The translations under genes and the position numbers were made by a program. 64,000 bases of DNA from Cocos nucifera (taxonomy: Eukaryota > Streptophyta > Magnoliopsida > Arecales > Arecaceae). Positions 36,830 through 49,360 of the stretch are shown here, in pieces; position 1 is the first letter of the stretch, and each line of letters opens with the position of its first letter. The DNA is taken from positions 186,001-250,000 of the forward strand of contig QRFJ01000766.1 in assembly GCA_006176705.1 (NCBI GenBank), in the 5' to 3' direction. Under the pieces are notes generated by a model, which was not told where the DNA came from, searched no databases, and was given only the letters and a program-made list of their open reading frames with translations.

Positions 36830-38422
36830 TGATAAGTACCATAAATTCATCAAAAAAATATTATTACAATTAATTTATCTTAATTTTTAGATTATTAAAT
36901 AATTTATATATAATTTTAAGAAATTCATATTTTTATTAACTAAAAAATTAATTACTAAAATAAAAAAATTAAAAATAAAATTTTATAATCAATGAAAGAG
37001 CTCATTTTTTTTTATTATAATCAAAATAAGTTGAAGTAAAATGAAAGCTAAAATGAAGAAGATATGAATTTCTAAGAAGTAAAATAAATAAAATTTAAAT
37101 AATGAAAAAAAATGGCTCAGCCGACTCTCGCAGTCCAAGCCACCAAGCCATTCAAAGCCGAACTCAACCGTTGAAGCCATCAGCCGATCCACGATCCAGG
37201 CGTGGAGCACCAACTTAGAAAAAATCGACGAATCACAGCGCAACATGGGCGGACCTAAAACCCTTAAAGGGTCCACAAAATTTATCGTAGTACAGGGCAA
37301 TGCTGGTTCTTTTCACTCGACAATAGAGATCTGATTGGCTAACGGATTGTGTGGTCAGCGGTCATATGGTCCATGGGGAAAAGTAATTATGCGATCAAGA
37401 TGGTTGCTGGTCAAGATTCGAAACGGCGGGTGATGTTTCGGATTTGATTTCAAAATTCTAATTAGCAGATCTAGCTACGATCCAATGGCCAATACAAACC
37501 AAAGTTGATGAAGATTCAATGGCCCAAAATGCTCTCGATGGTATTTAGGGACTTCTCAACGCATGATTTGTGGCAGATTTCCTACATCAACGCAGGCGAT
37601 TGGAATGGTCAAAATTTTAATCCAACCTGATCTAGGCCGATATTGCCATTCCGATTTTTGAATATTTTTGGACCGTTGGATTCTCTATTGAATGGCTAGA
37701 TTTCACCAAACTTATCAGATATTTCATATCAGAGTACTTTAATCCAAATTTTATCTCAAATTTTCTTATATTTTGTATGATTATAAGGATATTAAGTCCC
37801 ACACTACCTCCAGAATAATAATCCAACTCTCCTACTTATAAAAAGGACCCTAAGCCCTCCAAAAATCAATATCTCTGATCCAAGTGAAGCTTTGGTACAG
37901 GTGGTGAAGCCAGCTATAGGTTAATGGCTGCTTCAAGTAATTGGTGCCAAGAAAAAAGAGCGGGGCTTACCTACACCATATCTCCGCAAAATCGATCCAA
38001 GATTAGAGATCAACCTATTTTATTTTTTATATTTATGTATTTAAATTAATGAATTTTTAATTAATTTAATATTTATTTAAATGCTCTTTTATTTAAGTGC
38101 TCTTAATTTAATTATATTTAATTTTATAATTTAAATTATTATTTTTTATGCAAGTAAGATGCTAAAGATCTAACTAGTAGATCTTAGTACCAAGTTTAAA
38201 TCCTGTACCTGTTTGATTTTGCATTTTTATTATTTTGACTCACTTTTGATCCAAATCTTCTTTTCTTTTCTTTTTTTGTAAAATCAAAGATTTTCAAATC
38301 TAAATAATTACTTCCATGTAGATCGATCCGACTCATGCTTCTTATGGATTTTTTAATTATTTTAAAAGAAGTCGATTAAACTGAAAACACTGTGTTCTTA
38401 ACAACAACATCGCATTCTATCA
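36830..38422 (+). repeat. G1 left copy, 3' LTR
   Basis: It starts TGATAAGTACCATAAATTC after the purine tract TTGGGAGGTG and ends CATTCTATCA. It aligns with 50744-52320. Confidence 0.8.
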
Positions 38423-38796
38423 GTTGCCCTCATCTCTTACCAAAGTACTATACTGTCTCGCTCTTGATGTCTCTCTACACCATAGAATCAAGACTCATCT
38501 ACTATAAGAAGCGATTGTCATAACCTTTCTGGATCAATCACCATCCTCATGATGATCCTATGATCAAGATAGCATTTTATAAGTTAATAATGAAAATTCT
38601 TGTCTTAAATTTTTAACTCTGAAAATAAGAATTATCATTATCATTAATTAAGGGATGTATCATCAGAACACTAAATACACATATGTGATAAAAATATCTA
38701 TTTTATTATTTATAGTCAAAATTTATAATTTTGCCCTTAGAAGTGTATTACAAGGTGTCAGTCAATTCTGACTTCTAGGGCACACATATCTTAACA
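38423..38796 (-). repeat. Minus-strand copia 5' LTR, second part (left copy)
   Basis: It resumes the LTR after G1 (TGCCCTCATCTCTTACC) and ends ATATCTTAACA, the reversed LTR start. It aligns with 52321-52687 with small indels. Confidence 0.8.
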
Positions 38797-40736
38797 GTCT
38801 ACGCTATAAAAATGGGAGCAAGAGTTTGCTGCTATGGCCTGTGGGAATCTTATCCCTCTTCGACTACCGTCTGACTTAGACTTGGATACTTAGGGATTGT
38901 TATTAGTGCCTGCTATAAGCAGAAATTTGATTTCTATTTCATGTTAGCACAGAAGACTATGTAATGTAGTTTTCTTAAGGACCGATTGTAATTATTCTTT
39001 TATAAAAGAAATAAAATTGTAAGTGGTTTTCTCATTAATCGGTCTCTACCAGTTAACATATTTGATGGTATTTGTCTTTAATATTGGAGCAAAATGTGAA
39101 TGCTATAAAATGCCCAAGGGATAGCTAAATAATAGGTATCTATGGCACCTAAGCTAGTAATATAGCAGAAGAAGTATTCAACAAATTGGAGAAAATTCAG
39201 GCTATTGAGGTTCATTGATTTCGAGTTCATATCGCAATTTATGAATATGTCTCATAGGCAAAATGACTAAGCTTCTTTTGTTGGATCATAGGAAAAGGGC
39301 CACGAATTCTGACTTGCTTTAGTAACATACTGAGTGGTGGGATCAATTATATATGCCGCTAGAGGCAACACTTTGTTGCTCATAATCTTTACCGATGTTT
39401 ATCTCTGGTATGGGATACGTATATCTTGTATGAGACACAAGTCTGAGCTTTAAAAAGGTTTAAAGAAATTCAGATATGAAGTAGAAAAGCAACTAGAAAA
39501 CCCATTAAGGTCTCTGGATCAATCATGGCGATGTATGGTGAATACCTTTTTGTTGGAATGTCTTAAACTATTCTCAAGCAAAATGCATAGTCTCTCAATG
39601 GACCACCTGAATATCTAGAAGACTCAATATGGAGTTCAGTAATGGAGAACGGATCCTATGTAGATTATTCTTGATGCTGATCCATGGATGAGGCTTCACA
39701 GAACTTCCCTGATGTGTCTTTAGAGGGATAGTAGTATATTAACTTGCAATTATATTTACTAAATAAGAAGTTCTGTCTCTAAAAACCATTCTTACCACAC
39801 CGTTATGAGATATGTCAGTGCTGTAACGAAAGCCAAGTCCTATGTCATTCTAAAAGTTTGGGGTTGTCGGCTACATGTCAAAAATAACAAGGTGTGGTGA
39901 CAAGTAGACGTAGGTCCTTTATAAGCGTCGATTATAGGAATATCCTAATAGAGTCATTTAGGATATTATTTCTACATTCCAAAAGACCATATGTGATATG
40001 TAAGTCGGGCCATGCCAATCTTTTCTTGAAAATTTATTCAATAGATGAGCTAACATTGAATAGTAGTAATCAAATCTTGAGGAGAAAAGTCTCACAAGAG
40101 CACGAGCTGAGTGATCCCTATGGCAACCAAATGCAGTGAGCCATACATTCACTATCTCCTGCACCTCGTAGATCAGAAAGGTTTTCCCACATCCCCCTAG
40201 AGGTACTTTGGTATTATCTCAAAGAAAGTAGAGGAAATATTTCTCTAGGTAATGGGTTCATTGTGATGATTCTCAAAACTATGACAAGGCAATATCAGAT
40301 ATCGACTTCAAAAAAGGTTAGAAGGCAAGTAAAATCAGGAAATTGATCGATGGACTCAAACAAAGTCCAGACTTGGTAGATCCACCAGAAAGTCTAGTAC
40401 CTTTGGGTGTAAATGGTATCTACAAGAGAAAGATTGGTGCAATAAAAATATGAGACATTCAAAGCTAGATTAGTGGCAAAAGATAATAGTCAGTAATGAA
40501 GGCATTGACCACAGCGCTTTTTTGTCAGTAGCTATGGCTATAACTCATTCCGCCCATTGACTACTAAATATGCAGCTTAATTCAATTATGAAATATATAA
40601 ATGGACATAAAAATGGCTTCTTAAATGGATACCTGAGAGAATATCTAAGATGGAACAACCGCTAGTTTCATCCTGTGCGTTTTCACCAAAGTGTTCTGAT
40701 CACAAATTGCAGCTGCAAAGGTCCATATATGGACCT
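38797..40736 (+). pseudogene. P1 pol, error-rich left copy
   Basis: It starts GTCTACGCTATAAAAATGGG, a noisy form of GATCCTACGCATAAAAAATG at 52688, and follows P1 pol through integrase and into RT, ending at the phrase for LQRSIYG just before the gap. Frames are broken every few dozen bases by indels that the 52688-54545 copy lacks, so it adds no independent gene. Confidence 0.8.
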
Positions 40737-40761
40737 NNNNNNNNNNNNNNNNNNNNNNNNN
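40737..40761. other. Assembly gap (25 N)
   Basis: Twenty-five N bases. The left flank is the copia RT on the plus strand (GTCCATATATGGACCT). The right flank is the gag start of a minus-strand copia. The sequence on the two sides does not fit as neighbours, but both sides share more than 10 kb of the same content. Confidence 0.99.
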
Positions 40762-40811
40762 GTCAGTCTATGTGTGTCCAGGATACGTGCCAATGGGTTG
40801 GACGCAGACAT
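40762..40811 (-). pseudogene. Copia gag start, cut by the gap
   Basis: The minus-strand ATG at 40809-40811 begins MSASNPLARILDTHRLT and runs into the N gap. It is closer to P2 (MSASNPLACILNTHRLTG) than to M1 (MSASNLLARILDTHILTG). Confidence 0.75.
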
Positions 40812-42675
40812 TTTCCTATAGAGAGTCAAAGATTCTAGTTAGATACTGTAATTATTGACTTGACCAATTTATTTAGGAATTTTATTTTTAAACAAATTAG
40901 CTCCCACTATTTTCTCGGATCCCTACACTCCCTCTGTAGAGATGCGAAAATCTCCATGATTAATGATTTCTAGTGGGTGGTGCGGTCTCACCAACTGACT
41001 CATCACCTCACCTAACAGTTATTGGTGATGGGTTAGCCAATGAGTGAACAACTCTTGTTCAATGATTCTCTAATCATGGTGCACCCAAACTTGGTCTCTA
41101 ATTCATGAATCTCACCGTATCTGGAATATTGATCCACTCCTTAGTTAAGTCAGACCCACCATTTGCATAGACTGGGTTCCTAATTGAGTCTCTCACCGTA
41201 TCCGAAATATTGAGCCCAACTCATCCTCCAGCCCATAGCATCCAATGCCTAATAGACATGGTTGCATCTTTCCGGTGCAACTGAGCCACTGTATCCAGCC
41301 GAGAACAATCAACCCCGGGAAGGGCCCGCACATCTACAATGGTGGAAGACCTCAGACTTAATCTTTTCTTAGGAAGAATTGATTCAGGTCTCATTAAACT
41401 AGACTTGTCATAGTCATAACAATTATGACTAACCTAGTGGCATGGGTTAGCTCGGATTATTGACCACCTCAGATCAGAACTGTGTCAACAGATATGGCCA
41501 GGTAAGTGAGACCGGTGGAAGGAATATGCCATTAACTCGTACAAGAACGCATTCAGGTCGAGTAGCTTCCAATTAAAAATCCAGTCGGTCGTATGTGCCA
41601 AACTTACCTTAGACACCAAATTATTGAGTCAGAACCAATTGGGTTAGCCTACAATCCAGACTCTAACCTCTGAGCCTAATTAGGTCTTGCTTGATCGATG
41701 TGACTCGATCTTGACCCAGACTTAATCCTATTAGGCTGGTCAATTTAAGCATTGTTGATCCCATCTAACCAACTCTTGATTCGGTTTGATCAACCGCTTA
41801 GACCTAATTGAGCTACCCAAGCCCGAACCCAGTATTATGAATATGTCTTAGATCTGAAATTCTCAATTTTAGACCTAATTAATATTTCCATAATCTTAAT
41901 TCTTTAATTAAGTAGGGTTCATAAACAAAATATGCACAATAAATTCCTAGGATTTCAGGATCTAGGGTTTTGCAGAAAGTAAGTTTTGGATTTCTGATTA
42001 AGGACGAACACGCAGCACCCCTACACATCATAAGAACACCCCATCGAATGGAAAGAGAGGGCCTTTAAATCCTTCTTCATTCTTATGACCGGACGGCCAA
42101 GAGGAACGCCTTAATCAGGAACATGCAATACTACAAAACAGTTTTAGATCTATATCATATATCTCATATACAAATTAGATCTAATCATGGCATATTTTGC
42201 ATACATCTCATGTATCGAATCATGCATATTTTCAGATCTAAATTATCTCATAATAATCTAAAAAATTAGATTTAAATTGATCTAATCAAAATAAATTCTA
42301 ATCTAGACAATAATTATGTAGAACTATTCTACAACTAGTCTAGACATGCATCTAATCATATCTCATATGATATTTAAAATTAAATAATTTTATTTGCTAT
42401 TTTTTAGATGTTATTATAAATTTTATAATATCAAAAAATAGTAAATAAATAAATCTAAAAATATGATTTAATCAAATTAAATTATGAAATATACAAGACT
42501 ATTCTATAGAACTATTCTATTTTAGAACTAGTCATGCATATTTTAATCTTAGATCCAAATTAATTTTAATTTTTTAATTTTTTCTAATTTTAGATCTGAT
42601 CACATCTCATGTGACATCTAAAATCACTTAATTTATCAGAATTAAAATTAGATCTAAATAAATTTTAGAAACCTT
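40812..42675 (-). other. Untranslated leader of the right-contig minus copia
   Basis: It is the counterpart of 26846-28701, including GGGAAGGGCCCGCACATCTA near 41319, with substitutions favouring the P2-type sequence. There is no coding. Confidence 0.6.
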
Positions 42676-42690
42676 GGCTCTGATACCAGT
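42676..42690 (-). other. Primer-binding site of the right-contig minus copia
   Basis: The plus text GGCTCTGATACCAGT is the reverse complement of ACTGGTATCAGAGCC, matching the initiator methionine tRNA site, next to TGAAGGG of the LTR. Confidence 0.87.
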
Positions 42691-44655
42691 TGAAGGGAAA
42701 AATCCTGATTTTTCTTGGATCCAGGTTCGTTCAGATCTGATTGGATCAAGAGATATATTTCAAAAATTTTTTTTCTTTGAATCCCAGATCAGATCTAAGA
42801 TTTTTAGATCTAATTTTATTATCTTTAATAAATAAAATAAAATTAAGATAAATTAAATCTAAATTTAATTTACCTTGATATGGGTAATCCTATTATCCCG
42901 TTGATGATCCTACCGATAGCAGCTGGAAGGTTCTGGATCTAGCCACGCAAGCGCCTGGCCTCTACCAGTATCCACTCAGGCTAGATCTAGAGATCCTTTC
43001 TTCTTCTCTATCACATCTCCAAAAATTAGATCTGAATCTGATTTGGAGGATCTTCAAAACTCCTTTCGAAGATCAGCAGTCGTCCTTTGCAGCAGTTCCT
43101 TTAGCTTTCAGTCAGCCTTTCTCTTGCTTGAATCGCACCAACCAAGGCCCAAAACTTCCTTGGGTGTGGAGAGGAGAGAGGAGATCAGAAGATTTGGCAT
43201 GGAGGAGGGAGAGAGGCAGCCTTGGGGCATGGGCTAATTGAGAAACTTTCACAAAAAGTTGGGCACAGATAGGGTCTTATTTATAGACCCTAAGCGTGAT
43301 CCAATGCAGTCCTCTTCACTCCAACCAATCATGTTGCTTCATGCAAATCAGATCTAAATCTGATTGGTGGGATGAATATCTGATTCAATCAGATAAGAGA
43401 CCTACAGATTCCTCCTTAGAGGGTGCCTAAGACCAGTCAAAGTCCATAGGTTAGGAGTCAACTCTAATTTGAATCCAAAAAGGAGACTGGAGTCCCTGTC
43501 CAACAGGAACTCCTGGCGTCCCTATCCAACTTGGGCACACGCCGGGTGGCGCCCCTTTCCTTGCCAGGTTCTAGGCAGGGGGACAAGCCCCCACCAGCTC
43601 TCCAATAGGTGCATGACACATGGACAAAAGTCAAAGTGTCAATGGTCAATGGGTCAAAGGTCAACTTTTGACCAAAGTCAAAGGAACGAGAAATGGCAGG
43701 TGACCAAAAATGGCAGGTAATGTCTCAAATTTACAAAATAAGACAACCCTTTTCTGACTTGGACAACTCCAGTCAGACAAAGTGAAGGCCTCTCTGAAAT
43801 GAGCACAAACTCCTTTGGCTCAGTCAGGACAACTTATTTATGATAGTAAAAGAAGAACGTTAGGTTCAATCGAGTGCTAGCACGATTTCCTTGAACCTAA
43901 TTGAATCTCATTCAGATCAATTGAACTAGATCAGTTCAATTGATGATCACCAGATTCAAACCCTTGTTTGTGTGACCCAGTTAGGTTCAGTTCTGTATGG
44001 TAATGGGATATGTCATGATCTCTATCATCGACATCATCGAAACTCCTTTCGATGGATCAGAACTCTTCTGATTCGAACAGCTAGAATGATCGATCATCTA
44101 AATCATTCTAATTGCTCCCAAAATCCACCAGTGACACCTAGCAGTATATGGTGGCAACCCATCAGAGCTGAATGCGAACCTCTTGGTGCAGCTACCTATG
44201 TGATTAAGTTCTTCTATCTTGAGCCCCGATCAGATTAGGGTTAAGGTGAACTCGTCAAACCCTAGTCTCTGTCATATGATGTAATCATTCGATTCAAGTC
44301 CAATGTGAAAACCTAAATAGAAACTCTTTCTATTAGTTCACTCTCTGCCATGGCCATGGGCTTATGGACTTGATTCTCATGATTATCATAGGGCTGCTCC
44401 TCATCCACCGAGGAAGATAGATTCCTTCTTGGTGTAATCCAATTCCTACAATGAACATGCTATAGCCAACATACACCTCAGAGTTCCGAATGGCTAGGAG
44501 ACCGAGTCATGGTGTAGTCAAACTATAACACCCTCAAGGTGAACTACCGATGCACCTGAGGTCGAAGAACCAGGCACACCACTATAGCTTCGAGTCAATC
44601 ATCGACGAGAAGATGGACTTCCTTATGACTACTCGAGGAGGTCACGCTCGGTGCC
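42691..44655 (-). repeat. Minus-strand copia 5' LTR, first part (subfamily B2)
   Basis: It has TATAAATA (minus) at 43278-43285 and the B2-specific block near 43490-43590 (ACACGCCGGGTGGCGCCCC, GGGGGACAAGCCCCCACC), which matches P2 at 56370-56470. G1 interrupts it after GTGCC (44651-44655); it resumes at 52326. Confidence 0.87.
44651..44655 (+). other. Target-site duplication GTGCC, left copy (G1)
   Basis: GTGCC is directly before TGATAAGTACC and recurs at 52321-52325 directly after the G1 end CCTATCA. The LTR text reads through normally when one copy is removed (TCGGTGCCCTCATTCTC). Confidence 0.9.
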
Positions 44656-46241
44656 TGATAAGTACCATAAATTCACCAATAAAAATATTAATTTATCAAT
44701 TAATTTATATTAATTTTTAAGAATTAATGATTAATTTATATATAATTTTTGAGAAATTGATATTTTTATTAACTAAAAAATTAATTATAAAATAATAAAA
44801 ATTAAAAATAAAATTTTATAATCAATGGAAAGAGCTCATTTTTTTGATTATAACGAAATATGTTTGAAGTAAAACAAAGCTAAAACGAAAAAGATATGAA
44901 TTTCTAAAGAAATAAAGTAAATAAAATTTAAATAAAAAAAGAAAATAGCTCAGCCAGCTCCGTAAGTCAAGCCATCAAGCCAAGCCAAGCCATCAAAGCC
45001 GACTCAGCCATTGAAGCCATCAGTCAGTCTACGATCCAGGTGAGAACCGTCAGCTCAGCAGAAACCGGCGAATCACAACGCGACACGTGGCAGACCTAGA
45101 CCCTTAAAGGGTCTACAAAAATTTATCGCAGCTCACAGGGCAATCTGATCTTTTCACTCGGCAACAGAGATGCTGATTAGCTGTGGTGTGCGATGCAGCC
45201 AATCCACGCGGTCCATGGGAACAGTAATTATGCGATCGGACAGTTGCGGTCAAGATCGGATGGCGGTGGTGATTTTCGGGTTTGATTCAAATTCTATTAG
45301 CGATCTGGCACGATCCGATGGCCAAAAAACCAAGTGATGAAGATCTAATGGCCCAAAATGCTCCCGATGGTGATTAGGACTCCTGATGCATGATTTGTGG
45401 CCAAATTTCCTCCATCAACGTGCAATCGGACGGTCAGAATTTAATCCAACCTGATCTAGGCCGATATGCATCCGATTTTGATGATTTTTGGATCGTTGGA
45501 TTCCTATTGAATGGCTAGATTTCACCAAACTTACCAGATTCATATCAGAGCTATTTTAATCCAAATTTTACTCAGATTTCTTTATATTTTGATGATTATA
45601 AAGGCTATTAGTCTCACATTGCCTCCAAAAAAAATATCCAACTCTCCTAGCTCTATAAAAAGGACCCCAAGCCTCCAAAAATCAATATCTCCAGTCAAGG
45701 TGAAGCTTTGGTATAGGGTGAAGTCAGGCTATGGGTTAATGGCTGCTTCAAAGCAATTGATGCTGAAAAGAAGAGCGGGGCTTCTACACCATCTCTCCAC
45801 CAAAACTGATCCAAGATTAGAGATCAACCTATTTTATTTTTTTTTATTTTATGTATTTAAATTATGAATTTTTTAATTAATGCAATATTTATTTTTATGC
45901 TCTTTAATTTTATGCTTTAATTTTTGTTGTAATTTAATTTTTATATTTTAATTATTATTTTTTATTGCAAGTAGATGCTAAGATCTAACTAGTAGATCTT
46001 AGTACCAAGTTTAAATTCCTGCACCTTTTAATTTTCGCTTTTTATTTTCCGACTTCACTTTTGATCCCAAAACTCTTCTCTTTTCTTTTTTTTTATAAAA
46101 TCAAAGATTTCAAATCTAAAAACACTATCTTCGCTGTGGATTCGATCCGACTCACTGCTATCTATGGATTTTTAATTATTTTAAAAAGTCGAATTAAACT
46201 GATAAACACGTTGTCTTAATGACAACATCGCATTCCTATCA
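44656..46241 (+). repeat. G1 5' LTR (1586 bp)
   Basis: It begins with an AT-rich inverted stretch, then CAGCCAGCTC-rich sequence near 44950, and a TATA box at 45654. The open frame at 45511-45867 repeats in the 3' LTR (51590-51835) but shows no motif; it is LTR sequence. Confidence 0.9.
45654..45660 (+). promoter_or_regulatory. Probable TATA box of the G1 LTR
   Basis: CTCTATAAAAAGGACCCC is a strong TATA context about 585 bp before the LTR end, conserved in the 3' LTR near 51731. Confidence 0.6.
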
Positions 46242-46246
46242 AGTTT

Positions 46247-46265
46247 TTGGCGCTGTTGTTGGGGA
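46247..46265 (+). other. G1 primer-binding site
   Basis: TTGGCGCTGTTGTTGGGGA closely matches TTGGCGCCGTTGCCGGGGA, the site typical of Athila-like gypsy elements, six bases after the LTR end. Both departures are C-to-T. Confidence 0.85.
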
Positions 46266-46439
46266 TGAAATAGATGCTATTTTTTCTTTAATTTTTTTAA
46301 TTTTCTTTTTAAATTAATTATAATTTTTTTTTAAATATAGCTTACTATTTTTTTTATTTATTTATTTTGTAGAAAAAAAGAGAAAAGGAAGAAAGCATAT
46401 AATTTTGGTGAGATCAATCCTAACCCTAGTCATCTTTTC

Positions 46440-46471
<32 letters not shown>

Positions 46472-47558
46472 AAATTAATTTTAAAAATATCCATTTAAAT
46501 CTAATTAAAAACCTCATGATAAGATTAAAAATTCTAACTATTTAGAGCATGCATCATATTAATTTATTTTTTTTTTTTTTTGGTGATTGCTGGAGGCAAG
46601 GTAAGCCTTTCAGAATTTAATTAGTTGCATGCATCTAGTTTAAGTTGCATAGAACCCTTTGATTGAAAATTTTGTGTGCATATTCATCTTTAAATCAAAT
46701 TAAGGGTACAATCCAATTAATCAAGATAAGGTGGGGATTTGATCACCCTTCCTTAGCCCACAAACAACCAACCAACATCCTGCATTGACCTAAGCCTTTA
46801 ATTTTAAAATCAATTAGACATCAACCCTAGAAACTCGAGCTCAATAGGACAAGGAATCTTAAGAGTTGAACCAGGTTAAGATAAGTCAATTTGACTGGTG
46901 TCTAGGAAAGTGGTTCAGGGATGACTAGGCCTGAAGGAAGGTGGTTTCTAATTGGTTCCATTAGCTTACCTGGTCAAGCATAATTGGTGTCTAAGACAAA
47001 CAACGGGGGGACTCCCATCGACCTTACACTTATCTGGCTAGTTGATTGGCTAATCCTACACTTGGAGGGCTTGAAGGTGACCTTGGCAGTTAGAAGTTGT
47101 CTAGATCTAGGATAACCATATTAGGATTGATTGATCAACTTGATTGCTAACCAACATCAAACCTAATTAAACCTAATTCTTTTCTCTCGTTTTGGTTCTA
47201 GGACTCCTTAAGACCTCTTCTTTCGAACTCTTATTTCTTTCTTCTTCTTTCTCCTATAAAAATAAAATAAAATAAAATAAAATAAAAATTAAATTTAACT
47301 AAATAAAAAATATTAAAAATTATAATTAAATTAAATTAATAAATAAAATAATTAATTTTTATATAATAAAATAATAAAAAAAATATTTAAAAAATTCTAA
47401 AATTTTTTTTTGAACGACACGTTAGGGTTGCACTAGTGCATGCACGGTAGAAAATCGCTTTACCTGATCTAGTTGAACCCAACCATAAAATTAAAAGGTT
47501 GAATTGTATTAAACCCGATAACCAAACGACTAAAAATTTTAGAGAACCGCCTAAGTAG
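46266..47558 (+). other. G1 leader
   Basis: It is AT-rich non-coding sequence with a poly-T run near 46568-46580 and an (AAAAT)n simple repeat near 47258-47288. A conserved phrase GAACGACACGTTAGGGTTGC lies at about 47411. No ORF is credible; the minus frame at 47387-47584 is antisense. Confidence 0.55.
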
Positions 47559-49018
47559 ATGAAGGAATATTTTATTTCTTCCACCTATAACCCATTGACT
47601 TATATCCAATTACCTAAAATTCATGCTACTCACTATGAGATCAAGCCGACTACAATCCAGATGCTTCCATCTTTTTATGGGAACACCAATGAAGATCCTT
47701 ATAAATATCTGGATGAATTCTTAGAAATCTGCTCTATGGTGAGAATTCAAAATTTAACTAATGATGCCCTCAGACTAATTTTATTTCCCTTATCATTAAA
47801 AGATAAAGCCAAGTACTGGCTTGGGACAATAGGGAGATCAATTAAAACTTGGGCTGACTTGCAAAGTGAATTTCTTAAAAAATTTTACCCCATAGACCGA
47901 ACCAATACTATGAGGCAAGCTATCACTGGATTTGCTCAGCTTCTAGGGGAACAGATTCATGAGTCATGGGAGAGACTTAAGAAACTTCTTAGAAAGTGCC
48001 CACACCATGGTCTGTCTAAGTGGCAAATAGTTCAAGCTTTCTATGAGGATTTAGGAGACCAATACAGATAGATAGTAGATGCATCCTGTGGAGGTGCATT
48101 CATGAACAAGAGTGAGGACAAAGCCTATACCTTATTTGAAATCCTGAGTGAAAACTCAATTAACCATGCTTCGTTGTCTTTCCACCAAACCTGGGTAGGG
48201 ATCCATGAATTTAAACATCTAGAATCTAGTCATAAGACTGATTTAAATTTGATAAATAAAGTGGACTTTCTTGCTCAGAAATTAGATCAAGTTCTAACCC
48301 TGGGTCAACAATCTCCAGCATAATTCACATCATCTTCTAATTATCAGGAGATTTGTTCAATCTATGCTAGCACAATCCATCATGTGCGTGAATGTCCTAT
48401 GACTGCACAGTTTTCATCGTTTATCCAAGAATAAGTCTAAGTTGCTAAAGGCTACTCCAAGCTGGTTAATGATCCATTTTCAAATTCATATAATCCAGAT
48501 TGGAGCAACCACCATAATTTTTCTTAGACATCTCAACAGACTCAGGCTCAGACCCAAATTTCATCGGTACAAGATTATCAAAATAGATCCCAATACTAAA
48601 ATTATGCCTATAACAAAGGTCAGCCTAGTAAGCCTTTCCAGCCACCATATCATAATCAGCCCTCATACCCACCTCCTTAATAGACCAATCTAGCTAATGA
48701 TAGATTTAACCAACTTCAATAATTAATTCTGACTCAACAGCAATCTATCACCAGACTAGAAGCTTAAATAGGATATTTAGTTGAGTCTAACATAAGGAGA
48801 GAACTAGGTCAATTATCGAGCCTACCAATTTCAAATAACCCACCTAATGTCCACCAACCACCTAGATCAAGTTATCAATTTAATGTCTCACTTAAGAATC
48901 CTTAATTAAAGAATGCCAAAGTAATTTCTGAACTTAAAAGCTATAGGATTCTTAAGGACCCATACCAAGACCAGGTGAGAGAGGTTAGTACTGATCTAGC
49001 CAAAATAAAAATTTAGAG
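47559..49018 (+). pseudogene. G1 gag (Athila-like Ty3/gypsy)
   Basis: One frame runs the whole length. Codons 1-170 are open and carry the retrotransposon gag domain: LPSFYGNTNEDPYKYLDEF, FPLSLKDKAKYWLGTIG, SEFLKKFYPIDRTNTMRQAI, ESWERLKKLLRKCPHHGLSK and WQIVQAFYEDL. After a TAG, the same frame continues with IVDASCGGAFMNKSEDKAYT, a decayed zinc knuckle (ICSIYASTIHHVREC) and NDPFSNSYNPDWSNHHNFS, then a Gln/Pro-rich tail. About ten stops interrupt it, mostly where Gln or Trp codons are expected, with no frameshift until about 49010. Gag forms the virus-like particle. The true start may lie upstream of the Met at 47559. Confidence 0.88.
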
Positions 49019-49021
49019 AAA

Positions 49022-49360
49022 TTGGTTAGTACTGAGACTAACCATATAGAAGAACCTGAGCTAGAAATTAGTACTGATGCTACTTTCAGTTTAAATGAGA
49101 TAGAAAAAAAAGAAAAGAGAATAGATGATTTATCCGAGACTTATAAACCCAAAAGTCTGTTCCCTTCAATCCTAGAAGCCGATTCTTTTTACAAAAATCA
49201 AGAGACATGTAATGAAATATCAATGGAGTTGTTTAAGCAAGATCACATTAATTTACCTCTAGAATTAAAACAGCCTTTAGTCACCATTCCAGCACCCATT
49301 GAATCAAACTTAACTCCTAAAACTCCATTCATGAGTATTTTAGAAGAACAAATAGGATAA
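49022..49360 (+). pseudogene. G1 downstream frame, probable gag tail or linker (112 codons)
   Basis: An acidic, Glu/Ser/Pro-rich frame (EEPELEISTDATFSLNEIEK, KSLFPSILEADSFYKNQE, TPFMSILEEQIG) begins just after the gag frame ends, in another phase, so one frameshift probably separates them. In autonomous relatives protease and RT would follow; here a stop at 49360 is followed by non-coding sequence. I recognise no domain. Confidence 0.5.

Larger units (their letters stand above)
30600..38422 (+). mobile_element. G1 left copy: error-rich duplicate of the gag-only gypsy element
   Basis: LTRs are at 30600-32150 and 36830-38422. The order and content follow 44656-52320 throughout, including a degraded primer-binding site at about 32153 and the polypurine tract before 36830. 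Differences are mostly 1-2 base gains and losses in runs, unlike ordinary divergence. It lies in the same LTR at the same point (GGCC before, GTTGCC after, against GTGCC on the right). It is best read as a low-quality second assembly of the same insertion. Confidence 0.8.
20597..38796 (-). mobile_element. M1: minus-strand Ty1/copia element (family B) with nested G1 copy
   Basis: Read on the minus strand, this has 5' LTR, primer-binding site (28702-28716), leader, gag, protease, integrase, RT, RNase H, polypurine tract and 3' LTR (20597-22882). Its 5' LTR is split by the G1 left copy (30600-38422) and resumes at 38423-38796. The internal region is about 5.8 kb, a normal copia length. The terminal TG-CA is altered at 20597 (TAAAGGGG for TGAAGGGA). 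From about 28.7 kb the sequence is noisy, and from about 30.3 kb it probably derives from the right-hand locus rather than M1. Confidence 0.75.

Noticed and set aside
36989..37300. Minus-strand hydrophobic frame (103 codons), with a relative at 50911-51165
   Set aside because: It is antisense AT-rich LTR sequence of G1; the two versions diverge with frame changes and no conserved protein pattern.
45511..45867. 118-codon open frame in the G1 5' LTR
   Set aside because: It recurs in the 3' LTR simply because the LTRs are copies, it spans the TATA box and it shows no domain.
47559..49360. Endogenous pararetrovirus
   Set aside because: The element has LTRs, polypurine tract, target duplication and a gypsy gag; no movement-protein or viral polyprotein motif is visible.
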